DNA from: Struthidea cinerea
Taxonomy: Eukaryota > Chordata > Aves > Passeriformes > Corcoracidae
Assembly (NCBI GenBank): GCA_013397865.1
Contig: VZTI01001133.1
Span: forward strand, 419,683-483,682
DNA length: 64,000 nucleotides
Direction of reading: 5' to 3'
Shown here: positions 14,401 to 29,400 of the stretch, in pieces
How positions within the stretch are numbered: the first letter of the stretch is position 1
How the letters are laid out: every line of letters begins with the position of its first letter
Notes under the pieces: generated by a model
What the model was told of the DNA's origin: nothing
What the model saw: the letters and a program-made list of their open reading frames with translations, nothing else
The model's database searches: none
Translations under genes and position numbers: made by a program

Positions 14401-17400
14401 CAGCAGGCAAAAAGAGCACAGGCAGAATGGTTAGTCTGAGCACTCACAGGAAAAGTTGGAAAAAGTCGCCTTCAAAATGCAGCCAAAATTATTGACAGTC
14501 TACCTGTTCAGAAGAATGTATTGGCAGGTCTTTGCATGTCTCAGGTATCTGCAAGTCCCTGCATATCTAATAGGATGGCAAACCTAAGACGGATGGAAAC
14601 AGATTCTTTGAATCACTGCTTGTACTACAGTTACATGGTGTTAATCCCATGAGCAGAGTGCTCCTTCCGCCTATGGAAGCCAAGAGAAATTCCCTTACTG
14701 TCCTCGATGCAAAATTTTTCCTTTATGTTTGTTTCAAGGGGCTTTTTAAAGTTTGCTTGACAGATGTACAGACTACCTCAGTGCAAGGCTGGAGAAAGCT
14801 GTTACTTTCTTACTGGTGTGTCCTTGTGTCCAGCTCCTGTCTCACGGTTAAACACAAGATAAAACCATGAGACTCAAGTCAGGTTGTGAAGGACTACATA
14901 GGGCTTTTTTCCTCCCCTTCTATAGCACTATCCATTTCAAGGGCTAACTGGGAACTTCTTTTAATGGAAACTTTTAAAATAAAAGCTTAAACATGTATGT
15001 CTTCAGTACTTCTTACAGTCCTGTGGCGTTCGGGCTGTTAGGAGAGGTCTAAAGCTTATGGTACTCTTTCTGCACTCTGCCTGTGTGCATATGCGCGCGG
15101 TAACTGCAACATTTATCCGGGTATTGGACTTGTTGACCCACACAGTTACCATCAATCCCGCTGGACTGAGCAGGACTATGTATGTGTCTAGGGCATAAAT
15201 GAAGTGCATCAGAAACCTCATGGAACCAACTGCACATATCTTGCTTACCCAGTGGTATTTCACAGTAAAAAAAATAGTGTTGACGCATGCAATTAACCTG
15301 AACTTTTTGGCCATTTTTGGTTTTGGTTTTTTTCCAAAAGCAGACCCTTGAACCTTACATGTGGGGTTTGAATGTATAGTTTTTCACCTAGACATAACTA
15401 CAAAAAATAAAAACAACATTGGCAGTATGTACATAACTGTTATTAATATAAGCTTCTTTTATTTGTGAGAGCAAATAAAATATTTAAAAATATAAGTTGG
15501 TTATATTTTCACAGAATCACTGGGTTGGAAGAGACCTTCAAGATCACAGAGTCCAACCCATGCCCTAACACCACCTCAACTAAACCATGGCACACACTTT
15601 TTTTAAACACCATCTTTTTTTAAACACATCCAGGAACGGTGACTCCTCCACCTCCCTGGGCAGATGACTCCAAAACTTTATCACTCTTTCAGTAAAAAAC
15701 CTCTTCCTAACATTCAACCTATTTTATTAAGAAGTACCCCACAGGGCAAAGAATGCTAATTACAAAAACAAAAACAAAAAAGAAAACTTGTTTTTAAGAA
15801 ATTTATTTAGAAAACTGTTTCAGTACAAAAAATCACTGCTAGGAATCTACAAAATTCTATTAGCCTACTGTGAGAGATCTACTGATGTACTAGCAGAGTA
15901 AATAAATTGAGAGCTGAAATTAAAATATACATTTTTCAGATAGACCTTATCAACATTACCATCTTCAGAGAGACATTTCTATACTTCCAGTAATAGTACC
16001 TTGGTGTAGTTTTATGTAACTTTAAAAACTAGCACAGTAAGAATTGAATAAGTAGTAACCTGGAATTAATTTTAATTCACCAGCCTCCATGTGTAGTAGG
16101 TCTGGAATTCCTGAATGTAAATATTTGTACCTGATACAAAAGCAAAAGATTTCAACCTCCTTGCCAATTCTGCAAGGAATTTGCAAGACATCTGCATAGT
16201 GTCACAATCTGAAAAATACACACTACATATGGGCCTAACAAAAATACCTGTCAATTATGAAGTTTGAGTTGACCTTGTAGTTAAATTTTAGGTGTATTGA
16301 GTTAGAATTCCTAAAACCCAGGACAGGCCCATAAGGATCAATTCAGCTTTCTTTGAACTTGATGGAAAACTTACTGTTCATTCTACATGTGTCTGCAGAA
16401 TAAAACTTTTGTAAAGATAATTTTTTTCACCAACCATATTGATTTATGCTGTCTGCATACTGTACCTGAGCTTCACTTTCATTTGACAGGATTTCCAGAG
16501 CTTCAAGATGAGACAAACCTTGGAACTCATCAAAAAGTAGTCCATAATGTGCTGTTCTTTCAACTGTAACTTGCTGGGCCCGCCTCTGTTTCTCTTTTTC
16601 TTTAGCTTCTCTCAACAGCTGTAAAAATATAAATCATTCCATGTTTTTTTGATAGTGCTGGAAGTGTGACAGATTTTATTACCATCTGCTTCTGTGTGTC
16701 TAGAAGTAGTAATAAAATTTAGGACTATATCACACCTGCAGAGCTAAAATTTTAGAGATGAAATAGCTAACTTCTTTTTTGATAACTTTCTCTGATAAAA
16801 TATTTATATAGTATTCTAAGCAGGGTTTTCCCAATGGTAATTGCTAACCATCTTTCTTTAAAAAACAATGAAAATGACAATTAAAAAAATCTTGCTTATA
16901 TTTTCAAAAGCAATGTCAGCTACAGATACCATATAATAAATTTCACCACCAATTATAATGAAAGAAAAAGGACTACTTAACATGCAGCCTTAAAGAGCCA
17001 TGCAATCCATTCTACAGACCACAAAATGGGAAGACCATTATTTTCAGGACCCACCCACCAACTTGCATAAATAATGCACCTAAAAAAATATCTCCTATAA
17101 AATATTCTTAGCAAATACTAAAGTCAGTTTTATGTGACAGCAGGACTGACAAAAGAGATTGATGACTTATACCAAGGTGGGGCAGACCTACCCTCTATAT
17201 ACTTGGGCATGTTTTGGAGTGCTTTTAATACACTTCTAGCACTGTATAACAAAGATAGAATAGTGTATCCAATAGGATCTTCTACTCCTTCCTTCTATTC
17301 CCAGGACGAAATGGCCTCTCATGAATTTGCTACAGTAAAGGTGGTAAATACATCTGAACTGCATGTTACGTCACATACAAGTCTCTGAATACAGGCGACC

Positions 17401-20400
17401 TCCCGCCACTTAAGTTATTCCATCATTCAAAATTTCTACACTATTGTCTTCAGTGATACATTTGTTACAAAAGACTTAAAATGGTACATTTTTCCTCTGA
17501 AGTCTCCTTCTTCAAAAGTTAACTCACAAAGTTTTATGAACAAATCACTGAAAAGTGATCGTGCAACTCATGAGAACTGATTTATGTTGTATTCTGCCTC
17601 AGATTCTATATGCAAATTCATGCATGTTGTTAAAGGAGACACTCTCAAAAGCTCATCTTAACCCTGTGGGCCTTAACAAGAGTTAATTGCTTTTGATCTA
17701 CTGTAACAGTATAAGTTTGTTAACTCTTACAATGATGAACACTAAAGATGAAACATCTTATTAAAAGAAAAGTACCTTTCTCTTCTCTACAAGGAAGTAA
17801 ACATGCAGTAAACTTAGTTTCTTTTCAACATCTGTTGTTTTCCACAGCCTCCCTCCTCTCAGTGTTTGGAGAGCTAAAAATGTTTTGTACTGACAGCACT
17901 TCTGTTTTTATCACTTTTCTGAGCTTTAAAACATATGAGTCACAACTGTGTAAGGTTACCATTAAGTTAGATGGACACTGAGATACAACTTTTACAAGTT
18001 TAATTCCTAATGAAACATATGTCATATTCCAATACTGACTTCCAAGGAAAAGAGTATAGTAATGTTTATGCTGGAAGATATCTATCTACAGCTGTTACCA
18101 AAACATCAACAATTTGATTCTGCCTCCAAAGTGTAATGATTTATTACCACATATACTATCTTATTTAAATCATCTATTGCACATGTGATTATGCAGAAAA
18201 GATGACTTTACATGATCTTTTGTGGTTCTGTGAAGAAAAATAAAGTAGAGCAAATATAAAGCATATTTACTTCCCCAAGCCCAGCCAGTATCTACTGCAG
18301 CCAATAAGGCCTCTCCCTGAGGCATGTGAAATTCTGGAAAAAGAATCTGAAATTGCATTGACAGAGCAGTATTTAAATAAATCCAACCTGAGATAGTGAG
18401 ACTGTTCTTGCCATCAGTGTTTTGGTTCTCTTAAATCCAGGATCGCTTTCTGCAAGGACATTCATGGTTGTCTTCCCAATAAATTCCAAAGCATCTAAGC
18501 CTCCAGATAACACACTTTTCCCCTGTAAAAAATAATGCAATGTCGTTATTTTCTTCCCAGTTTAGGCTAATATAGACTGTAAAGAGGAGTGCTTTTGTAG
18601 ACACCATCTTTGAACATTCAGGTCCCTAAGTTTCCTATACTTTAACTAATAATAGGATTCATGCATTTACTTTGCTCTGAATACATTTTCCAAAAGAAAA
18701 AAAAAAGAAGTATACAAATATTTCCATTTAATTAAAATTACTTACACTAGACGAAATGTAACAATTGTTGTAAATAAGAAAAAAAATTAATAATATTGTA
18801 GAAGGGCTGGAGCACATCTCCCATGAAGACAGTCGGAAAATCAGGGCTGTTCAGCCTGGAGAAGAGAATGCTCTGAGACCTTCTAGCAGCCTTCCAGTAC
18901 CTAAATGGGGTTTATAGGAAGGCTTGAGAGGGATGATTTGCAAGGACAAGCAGTGTTAGGACAAAAGGGAAAGGCTTTAAGTTGAAAGAGGATAGATTTA
19001 GATTGGGTATCAGGAAGAAATTCTTCACTATGAGGATGCTGAAAGCACTGGAACAGGCTGCCCAGAAAGGTGGTGGATGCCCCACCCCTGGAAGTATTGA
19101 AGGCCAGGCTGGATCAGGCTTTGAGCAACCTGGTTTAGTGGAAGGTGTCCATGTCCAAGGCAGGGGCACAGGAACTACATGATCTTTAAGTTCCCTTCCA
19201 ATCCTAACTATCTGTGGCTCTACCATTCTATGAATACCACTTTAATTTCATCCAATGGCATCTGGTTTGTAGGAACATGTTTTAGACATGAATAATATGG
19301 AGCCAAGTCCATCATGAACAGAAGACTCTGCCTTACCTGATTTTTAATATTTTAACACTTGTGATGACTCTGGAACTGTCTATTTAAATACACATTTTTC
19401 CTGTGTCTCCATATTTTTTACGTACACTGAAGAAGAAGTTTCACCGGCTAACGATTTCCATTTCAATCTGGATTATGTGTGTGTCAGATACTCAAATGCT
19501 GATGCAACCTCATACATAATGGAAAACCCTACCAAAGTCTCAAATGGCATAACAGGTGACTTACTGAGACCTTAAGTGATTCTTTTTGTACCAAATTGAT
19601 CACTATGGTATAGTAGCCTCTCCAGGCTGCCTAAAAGTACATTTCTCTTATTTGCAAATCTTATAACATGCTCAAGTAATCTTACTGGTAGCCAGCTCTC
19701 ACAAGTCATACGATGCTCCAGGTTCCGTAGAAACAGTCTTAGGAATAATCTATAGGAATCTCCTTCTGCTCCCCAAACCTTTGATATTAGAGTGATGAGG
19801 CAGTCAGAGTGAACTGGATATACAATAAAAAAGAACTGCCACTTCATAAAACTTCCTCAGTGGGGAGTTAATTTTATATGCTTTTACAGCCAGTGTTTAA
19901 AGTCTCTTTTAATTTCAAGTGAAACACCATACTGAAAGGTTTAAAAAATGTTGGGGAAGAAGATGACACAAAAATTGATTTGGAAACGGTATGGTACAGG
20001 ATTTTGCAAAAGCTGAAACCCAAAAAAAGAGAAAAGTATGATGTTCAACACACAAAATATAAGGACAGTGTAATAGGAAAGAACTGTGAACAAAAGATTT
20101 TGCCTCACTGAGTTTTCAAACAGGCCCCCTTCTGGGAAGGCTAACACGAAATGAAAGACTAGACAGAGAGACAAAGGTAAAGGCCAGGAACTAAAAATAG
20201 AGCGCCTAGCAAAAGCCTTAAAATAAGCAAATGTAGTATTTTCTTATTTTCTCTGCCTTCAAAAATGGTAAGAAAACCTATCACACTTTCTCTGGAAGGA
20301 CTTAAGTGTAAAAATAAAAAAAATCAGACAATGGTACAATTATAAAAAAGATTTTCCAAGAATTTGCAGAATTCTACATAGTTTAGAAGAAGACCATATT

Positions 20401-23400
20401 TTTTTTCACTGAAACTGGTGACAACATAGTAACTGAGTTAGTTCTGTTTGACTTTTTTTGTTAAATTTGACAGTTTAATTTAAAAGTTATTTTGTCATGG
20501 AAAAGACTCTAAACAGACTTACAAAAGAACTGTTTTTACAAAGAGCTCTAACTTAAAAAATGTGACCTACAATGAAGTCGAACCTGAAGATAATGAAAAA
20601 TAACTAGAGCAGAGAGACCAGCTAAAATGACTCACTGTGTTTTGTACAGCGTTAGTGATAGCTGACAGCATGCCACGAGATCCAGATGAAGGGGAAGAAG
20701 GAATATTCTCAGAAGAGCTTTGGTCCAGAGAATCTTCTGCTTCTAACAAAAGAAAAAAAGCAGGTTACAGCATAATTTCAACTCTGCAAGTCACAAATTA
20801 CAGTAAACTGGTTTCTGTGACCAAAATCTTAAAATTTTGTAAATCAAACTAATTTGGCAGTGTCAAAGAGTTCTGCCCACAATTTCAGTGGACTTGAACT
20901 TACGAGTAACTGGTGTTTCAGCTGCAGGAGGCTCTGCTGTTTCCAAAGATGCTGAACTTCCACTATGAATTCTCAGGGTAGTTCCTGCTTTTTCCTTTAC
21001 TGCTGTTATTCCATGACCTGCAGCAGAGCCATATTTTAGACTATATGATTTGAAAACTTATTACTAACAGCGCATAGTATTCTTACACTTCATGAATTAT
21101 GACAAACAAAATATCTATTAAACTTACCTCAATTGTTTAATTTCTTCTAGGTTAATAATTCACTTCTACTACATTTATATTAACGGAATAGAAATTATAA
21201 AGCTGAAATATAACACAAATTATACTGGATTTGAAAAATAAAAGTTATTTCAGTGGCACACATAAGTTTAGTTCCCTGCTTTTCAAAATGCTAAATATTC
21301 TATTGCAATCAGTTTCAATGGAAACTGACAGTCCTCCTAAGGCCATAGGGTTGGACCTCATGTAGTTTTCAGAATTCTAGAACCATTAACCCAAAGTTAA
21401 TGGATTGTATGTGACTGCAGGACTGAGGTAAGGAATTTGTTCTTCAGTCTTCCGCATAGGTGCTATGTTTTTAGAATACTGACTCTGGTCCTCAAAGTTA
21501 CTTCAGGATTTAAGCTGCTTAGTTGCTCATTTGAAGCAAAATTCTGAAGTGTCTCTTCTCAAAGCTACTATTTGAATATACTTTGTAAAGTCTGCTGGGT
21601 GTCAATTGACACAGGCAGAACTATTGCTCCAGTGGCAGCCCATCTCCTAGAGAGATTTTACCACCTCTGCCCGATTCATATGCAGTGACTCCCTAGCCCT
21701 CTATTAAAGTGGTCTAGTTTAAAATAAAGTATAAATGTTGCTACCACTTTTATCTGAATATTTTTGACAGAACAGGATTGCCTTACTGGTTTTCTACACA
21801 GAGTTTATTTATACTAGCAGATCACAGGGACTGGTAATATCCCACTATAGGATAGGGTAGACAGACTGATAGCAAGGGGAAGCAACATCTTCCTAATCTG
21901 CATCAACTGTAGTTGAAAAATGTTGCCCTGAAAGAAGACTATTCTAAAATTGTCTGCCTATGTTACTACTGGATATGTGCACAAGTATGTTCATGATATA
22001 CGTCTCTCATTACAAGCAATCCAGCTAGTAATCTTCCTTAGCTGGAAGTTTCTGCCTGTCAGCTGGGGTGCTACAGGTAAACAACAAACCAGGTGAGCAA
22101 TATTTCTTTCCAACACAAAATTAAATAGCTTCAGTGACAGGATTAGATTTTTATCTTGTACAGTACACTGTTAGTGCATCTTGCATGAAACCAATCACTT
22201 CTAGCAGCAGGACAATCCAGAGCGCTTCAACTATCTGCCTAACTACTTATGAGAAATGTTAATCACAATTTCATACTTCTTTGGTTAAACTGAACTGTAA
22301 ATAGATAAATTATTTCAGAAAAGGCATTGTCTTGAGGTGACTTTGTGACATTGTATCCCCTATCATTGCTCTATGCCCAGAAATTAATTTTGTGCCTTTT
22401 CTGTGCCTTTAAACTGAGCCTGAGAGGGGAGAGAGAGAAAAAAAAACTAAATGAACTTTTCAAAACAATTATTCAAGGACACGGATACACTGCTCGGTTT
22501 TCCTCCAAATTTGTCCAAACCGGGACAGGCATTAATACAGATGGTCAGGCAGATATCTAGACATCTAAGGCACAAAATTAAGCATAATGATTCATTAAGT
22601 GCTGTCCACACTATCCCACAACCGTGTGCGTTCTGTTAGAGAAGTTCAAAGCATCTTTTCTGAGTTACATAAACTACAGCAAAATAGCCTGTCACTTGCC
22701 AGTGCCCTGCAGCATTCTGAATAAACATATACATATATGTGTGTGTAGTCATACAAACATACTTTTGAACATCTGATTAAAGAAAAATGCAGCAAATCTA
22801 TTTGAAATGGAGTAGGTAAAAGGAAAGCTTAGATTTATGATTCTGTGATTTGCAGATGGAGTACACATCAGGTGCTATGTGACTTCAGTAATAAATATAC
22901 TTTAGAAAACATATGTGAAGCAGCACTACTGAAAGATCACATACAAGAAAACTGGAATATCTGGAGGTAAACACAAAGAACAGTTATCCCCTAAGGAACA
23001 GACCTGCAGAAACAAGGAATTTCATAAGCTGCACAAGGTCCTAATGTTTTACACTGCAACAGCCTAGGCAGATAAATGCTTTTACCTGTCTAAAGAAAAT
23101 ATGACCTTTATCTCTTTTATCTTGTGTCTTACAAAAAACAGTAATGCATTCAACTGTGTAGGTCATACCAGGTTATGCACCACAATGTTTAAATCATTGT
23201 TGAACAATTTCTTGATTTTTGCAAGGTCTGTTCCAATGCAGATACTGGAGAGCAGTGTCCTGCATGGTCTAATCCCAATCTCCCACATATTTTAATGAGT
23301 TCAATGAAAATATTAGCGTGGATAGATTCTGGAGTCATTTATTTAAACCCAGATTCCTGGGGCTCACTTAAACCACTATTAATTGTGCTTCTGAACTAAT

Positions 23401-26400
23401 ATAATAGATACTGCATGTCACATTCCTTTCCATTTCTTCTGCTCACAACTTTTTAAATGAGCAAGAGTTTTATTCTCTCCATTGACTTAATTGACTTGAC
23501 AACAAAAAATACTATGGTCTTGTAGTCATATAAAAAAATCCTATAAATATTGAGCAAAAATTTCAATTGTCTGCAAAAGTTACACATTTTCAGATTAATT
23601 TCCCACTTTTTTTCTGTGATTTTTTTATAGCCTTGGATTGGTTCTTGTAGTTTTGCAGACAAGCTAACACATTTAAGAAGAGAAAGCACACAGTTGCTAT
23701 ATTCATATTTCCTGACTTACGAAAGTTAGCATTTTCGGGGCTGTGGTTACATGCACTAGAATAATAAGAAAATACTCCAGGTCAGCTAGGGGTGGCTTTG
23801 CTGAACTAAGCTATATGGCATGTATGCTTGACTGCAGCAGCAAAACCACTTGAGATCAGAAGACCACAACTGAAACAACCGTTAGATACACATACATGCA
23901 CAAACATGGCAGAAATGCATGTTGCCTTGGAAATTAAAATGATTATTTGTAATTTCAAAAGGCACAGAAATAAAAGAGGTCATGGGAGAGAAGGCTGCAA
24001 TTTAAAGATGCACTCATTTTGTTACACTGGATGTGGTAATGCAACTGAACTGACACCTCTGACATCTCCATTTACTCTCCTGTAACAGCAGACTGAAGAG
24101 CTATGCAATGGGTATGGTTCACTGTGAGCTTTCAGAAGAAAGCATGCTTTTTTCCCTCTGTTGTTGCTTTTGTTTCTCTTGGCTCCATGATTCCTTCCCT
24201 TTCTATTGGCTGGCAATTTCCACAGAATATTATTGTTCACGTTCCTAGCTGGGATCTTTGATTTGAAAAGGAAGGTTCTGCAAACATTGCCTAACAACAC
24301 GACCTGCCTTTTGGTTTGCCTGATCTGGCAAGGGCCAGATTACAGCACTCACAAATGCTCTTCACATACATCCCACTTCACTGTAGGCTGTCTTATCTTC
24401 CACCTCCCAGCTTAGTAGCTTTAGATTCCCCGCAGAGCTGAAAGAGGCAAACAGACACCTCTGGAGGGCAGCTCACTATGTCTGAAATCTACACCACTCT
24501 GTACAGGAATCACTGATCCCTTGTCCATCTAGTACTCACTGGCCATTGGACTCCCTGCTTCAGTGGTACAGATGGGGAGGAGTTTGAGATTTTGACCCTG
24601 GCTACCACACAGCCTTTGTAACCTGTGTCCTACCATGGGGGCACTTCTAATGAACAACCGATCAAAATTTAGTCTAGTAACATGAGTGAAGCTTCACCTG
24701 GCTCAAGCTAAAGATGAAGACCAATGCCTTAAACGAGCTTCTTTCACCAGCTGAGAAACTGAGGAACCTGAAACTGGCTGGAAGAGAGTCACTCCACTAC
24801 ATGAAGTATAGAGATGTGGAAAATCCAGCTGTGCTCTGGTTTTGTACACTAAAAAGTAGGACCCCACTGTGCTCCCTTTTAGGCTATCCTATTGGCACTC
24901 CATTCACTTCAAGCCTTTACAAAATTTCTCTTCCTTGCAGCTAAAACAAAAAACCCCAGGCTAGATTCTGATAATACCTGTGCTATCTTGTCTATAAATC
25001 AGGAATCACCCCAATTAAGCTCGTAAATGACACTAGATTCAGATCTCCTTATTGCAAGCATAAAAGGTTTCAATAATAGCAATAAGCATAAAGGCTGTTA
25101 TACCATTTTATTGGCTCTCAGTGTCTTCTAGCCATTGTTAAAAGATATAAAGCAAAAGGGACTGCCGACCCTAAAAGCATGCTCAGATTTCCTCCAGCAT
25201 TCTTAAAAAGGAAGAATTGTAAAAAAGGTGTTTGTGTAAACAACAAAGTGTTATTTACAAAACAGTTGTGACCACCATGTGATTTCAACCCAAACCAGTT
25301 TTCCCTTAATCAGCTGAATTTGTGAAATAAAAAAAGTCTTCTGAAGAGATTATCTATCCTTTTTATGATCACATAAAGCACATGCATAACACCCAGCCTT
25401 CTTAATATTGTAATTTATTTTGCAACAGGGGAATAGTAGCTATAGAGAATAGAAGAGACATTTGCAATGTTTGAATAGTTTAGTTTCACATTATCTGCAG
25501 CATTTGCATTTCTGTTCCACACAGAAGTCAACTCAAGCTACGCAAAGCTGATTATTACACATACCCGTGCATAATAATATCCAAGCTCAAGAACACAGTG
25601 ACATCTCAAGGGACATTTCGTTCTGTTGTAGTGAGTGACAAAAAGTGCTTTTCAGCATACCAGGGAGAACTATGGGAGTCTTATATTTTCATGTGCCGTT
25701 CTGATAGTTGAGGAACTAGATGAGAATATACACAGGAACAAAATAATCAAGATAGCAGAATATTAATTACGAACAATGCAGTACGCAGCCTTATAGTATG
25801 AATTTCAGGGATCGTAAATCAAACAACTGGGTTATTTTTCTTATTACTTTTACCGTGTAAAGATATTGACAAGTGCTAGCAACGGCCCTAAAGGTAAAAC
25901 ACCTTAAACTTACATGGAGTGAAGCACTTGTATACAGTATGATAGAGAACAGACTTTGCTTGGAAATGCAGCTCATTGAGCACCATAACTTCAGCACCTT
26001 ATGAATGCCACACCACATTCAAAACACCACAGCATATGGAAGGCAAGGCTTACAGAAGGTAGTCACTTTCATTAAGCTAGCAGATAGATTAGCTGGAAGA
26101 AAAACTGAAGAGCCAAGCTTTCAAGCATAGAAGCTGTTTTAAAAATGCAAGTCACAAGCTACCAGTACAAACTGAAAACGTATTTTGCCTCACATAAGCC
26201 CTGGAGATAAAGAGTTTGCTGTTACAGCTAAGCTAGCCTAATGGCTCCTTGATGCAGTTATGGGAGGTTCTACTCCTCCCCATGTTCCATACTTGTCCCT
26301 TCTGCTGGCCCTGACACTGGTCTCAAAGAGTCAGTTTGAGGAACTGAAGAGGCAGAAAATGGATTTTTCTTTCCTCTAGATTTATTCTTATGTCAGTTTA

Positions 26401-29400
26401 GCTTCCTGAATGGGATTAGAGGGAGCTCAGAGTGCTGGTACAGGGAGAAGGAAGAAACATGCAAGGAAAAGACCGGTGTGGGACTACACATTTCAGTGGC
26501 TACTCACCATTAACTGATTTAGCTGCAATAGCACCCTCTCTAGGGGGATAGCTTTATCAATACCATTACTAAAGGACTGGATTGTGTAATGGCTGATTTA
26601 CTAAAAAATACAATTGAAAAGAAAAAGACATGGATTAGGTTTCAGACATAGAACCTACTTCTCCCATCTCATCATTCCAGCAACTACTTCAGTGGTTCTG
26701 CTCCATTGTCATTCCACAAGGAGGAACCAAATTTCTTGCACTTTTTAAAAACAAAAGAAATTTCTTCACCTCACTGATGAAGCTAATTCAATAGTTTGCT
26801 TAGTGTGACATCTAGTGTCAAGACCCCAGACATGGTTCAGGCAGTGACTGAAACTAATCCAAAGGCATTACAGATTCTGTTGTGTAGACGAGTATCACAT
26901 TTGTTTTGTCATGGGGACCTCAATCCAAATAATGCCAAAATCAGTTCAAAGACAACAGACATTTTCTTTGCAATAAAAAACTGCCACTGAAACAATCCCT
27001 GGCTGTATGTGCAGAGTTACTTAAAAGGGGATGAGATACAAATTGTATGGAAACTGTGTTATTATCCGGAACGAAAATCAGCTGTGCTAAACAATTACAG
27101 ACATGCACTAAAAATGCTCATGGTAGAGTCTCCATGGCTGGAGGTTTTCAAGATGTGACTAGACAACATGCTAGATAATCTCACCTAGATGCATAAAACC
27201 TTTCCCACAAAACCCTCAACTAGATGACTTTTCAAGGTACCGTCCAACCTGGGCTGTTCTACGATACTATTTGTTAGAAGCAGAATGTATTTGGTTAAGC
27301 TTTTAAAATGTTATTTAGTCCACCTCAAACTGTTTCTGCTATTTTTACAAAGTACAATTTTGAAAAAAAATAGAAGGAATAGTAAATATTTGTCATATTT
27401 CACCAGACAAGCAGCTGTGTTGTACAAATATGATGACAGAGCAACACAAAAATCACAGACTGAAGCTGTTGCTGCTAAGTCTTTACTCCAAGAAAGCAGT
27501 TTTACTTACAGCATTTGCTACACTGAAGGAATAGCAACTTTACAATGGACTGGACCACAGCAAAACTATATTCTGGTGTGGAATAGGAGATGAAGTGTTG
27601 GTTGAACTGCTCAGATATTAAATGGAGTAACTTGAAGTGGAATAATAAATACTTGATAATAAGAAGAAAGCTTATAGAAATTCCCAATAGCTTTAATTTT
27701 TTTCCATATATCTCACTAGGAATTATCATACTGAAGCAGATATGTGGTCTACACAGTACCATATCCTGTCCATGACAGTGAGAGACAGTAAATATTTCAC
27801 AGGATCAAGCATGAGTTTTCATAATAAACAACTAGGAAATAAGCCCTATATATCAGGAATATAAGGTATTACCTGGTACATTAATTTCCTGGAAAAAATC
27901 TAAGATTATCTAAGTGGTCTTCCAAGTTACCTTGGGTTCAGAAAACATGGAAGAATGAACATTCGAATTCTGCTCAATTCAAAGTTTATTTTGTTTAATA
28001 AATGCACGAAATTAGATTCAAAATTATTAGATAGTAACATGGAAACTCAACCTACCCTGATCCCAGGGTCAGGAAGTCTGTCTATGCTGCAGATTCCAGG
28101 AAACTGGAAAAGAGGTGCAACTGCTGCTTTACATACATCTGGTTTTAGGTGCTTTCCTAGTTGTTCTTGGTCACTGCCAGAGCCTAAATAGTAGATGGGT
28201 CTTCAGTGTGAAACAGTGCAACCATTCTGGTGTTCAATTAAAATTATTTTAAAATTTTCTTTTTCCTTTTTTGCATGTGGAAGCTCCTTTTCCAAGGCAA
28301 TTTATCTAGTTCCAACTGTGCTCATTTTTAGACAATAACAATTCTAAAGACAAATTTTCATGGTGATGATATGCCTATTCAAAATAGACATCACACAACC
28401 TTATCAAGTCAGGCTGCCTAGACAACAAACTCGTTCACATACTTACATGCTGTGAAGGTAGTTATGATGCTGATACAGTCAGATGGTGTGCTAAGAAGCC
28501 AGTATCAATTATGCACCAATTTTTAATGTATATGAACCAAGATGCTATAAGGCCTCTATAAAAAGGACGTCACATCATTAAAAAGTCCATGGAAATCCAC
28601 AGAGATACAATGCTGGCAGCAGGTTTTATAGACAAAAAAAATGAACAGCTGTGAAAAGGTAAGTCTTGTTTACTTATTAGAAAATAAGAAGGGCTACAAC
28701 ACACATTCTAGTTTGTCTCCTAAACTTTTTCCAACAGCATTCCTCATTTTCATGTGAGCTCATGTCAGCTGGGCAAGGAAATACCTACAGCCATACTGTC
28801 CCACAGAAAACATATACATTTGGGGACACTAAACTGATTGCTTCGAAAAGCTAAGGCCTCTGAACAAAAGAAGACTTGGAAGTGAGATTGCCACTGCAAG
28901 CCTACAACAACAGTAACTGTTACGTAACAAATAATCTTATTACTCACGAACAGCTAATGGCTATTGGATAGGATGCTATTTATTACAAAAGCTAAACAGA
29001 ATGTAAATATGGTTATCTCACAGGCAAAAACTGAATGGCCCGAGAGAGGTCTGTTCCAAGCAATCCACTGCTGCAACCATAAAAATGAACTGCAAAATCC
29101 AGCAGCATTACAATTCCAAATGATCAACAGCTGGTTATTACACAAAACCAAACTCTTTTCAGAATGCTGGTGTTATGATAGTTTGAGGAATGTAAGAGAC
29201 AAAGATCTTTGGAAGTCTGTGAAAGCAGTACCTTTTATTAGACCTAATGGTGTTGAGAAAAAAATCGGGCAAAAGTGTTGACACAGAGACCCTTCTTTCA
29301 GAGTCTAAAAGAGAAGCACCAAACTTTGAGGTTAACTACAAGCTGAGAAGACTTGTGCAGTTCCACAGATGGCTAAGTGCCCTTGCCCACATCAGCTTGT

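Noticed and set aside
18912..19226. Open frame of 104 codons on the minus strand
   Set aside because: Entirely within a CR1 tail and antisense to it.
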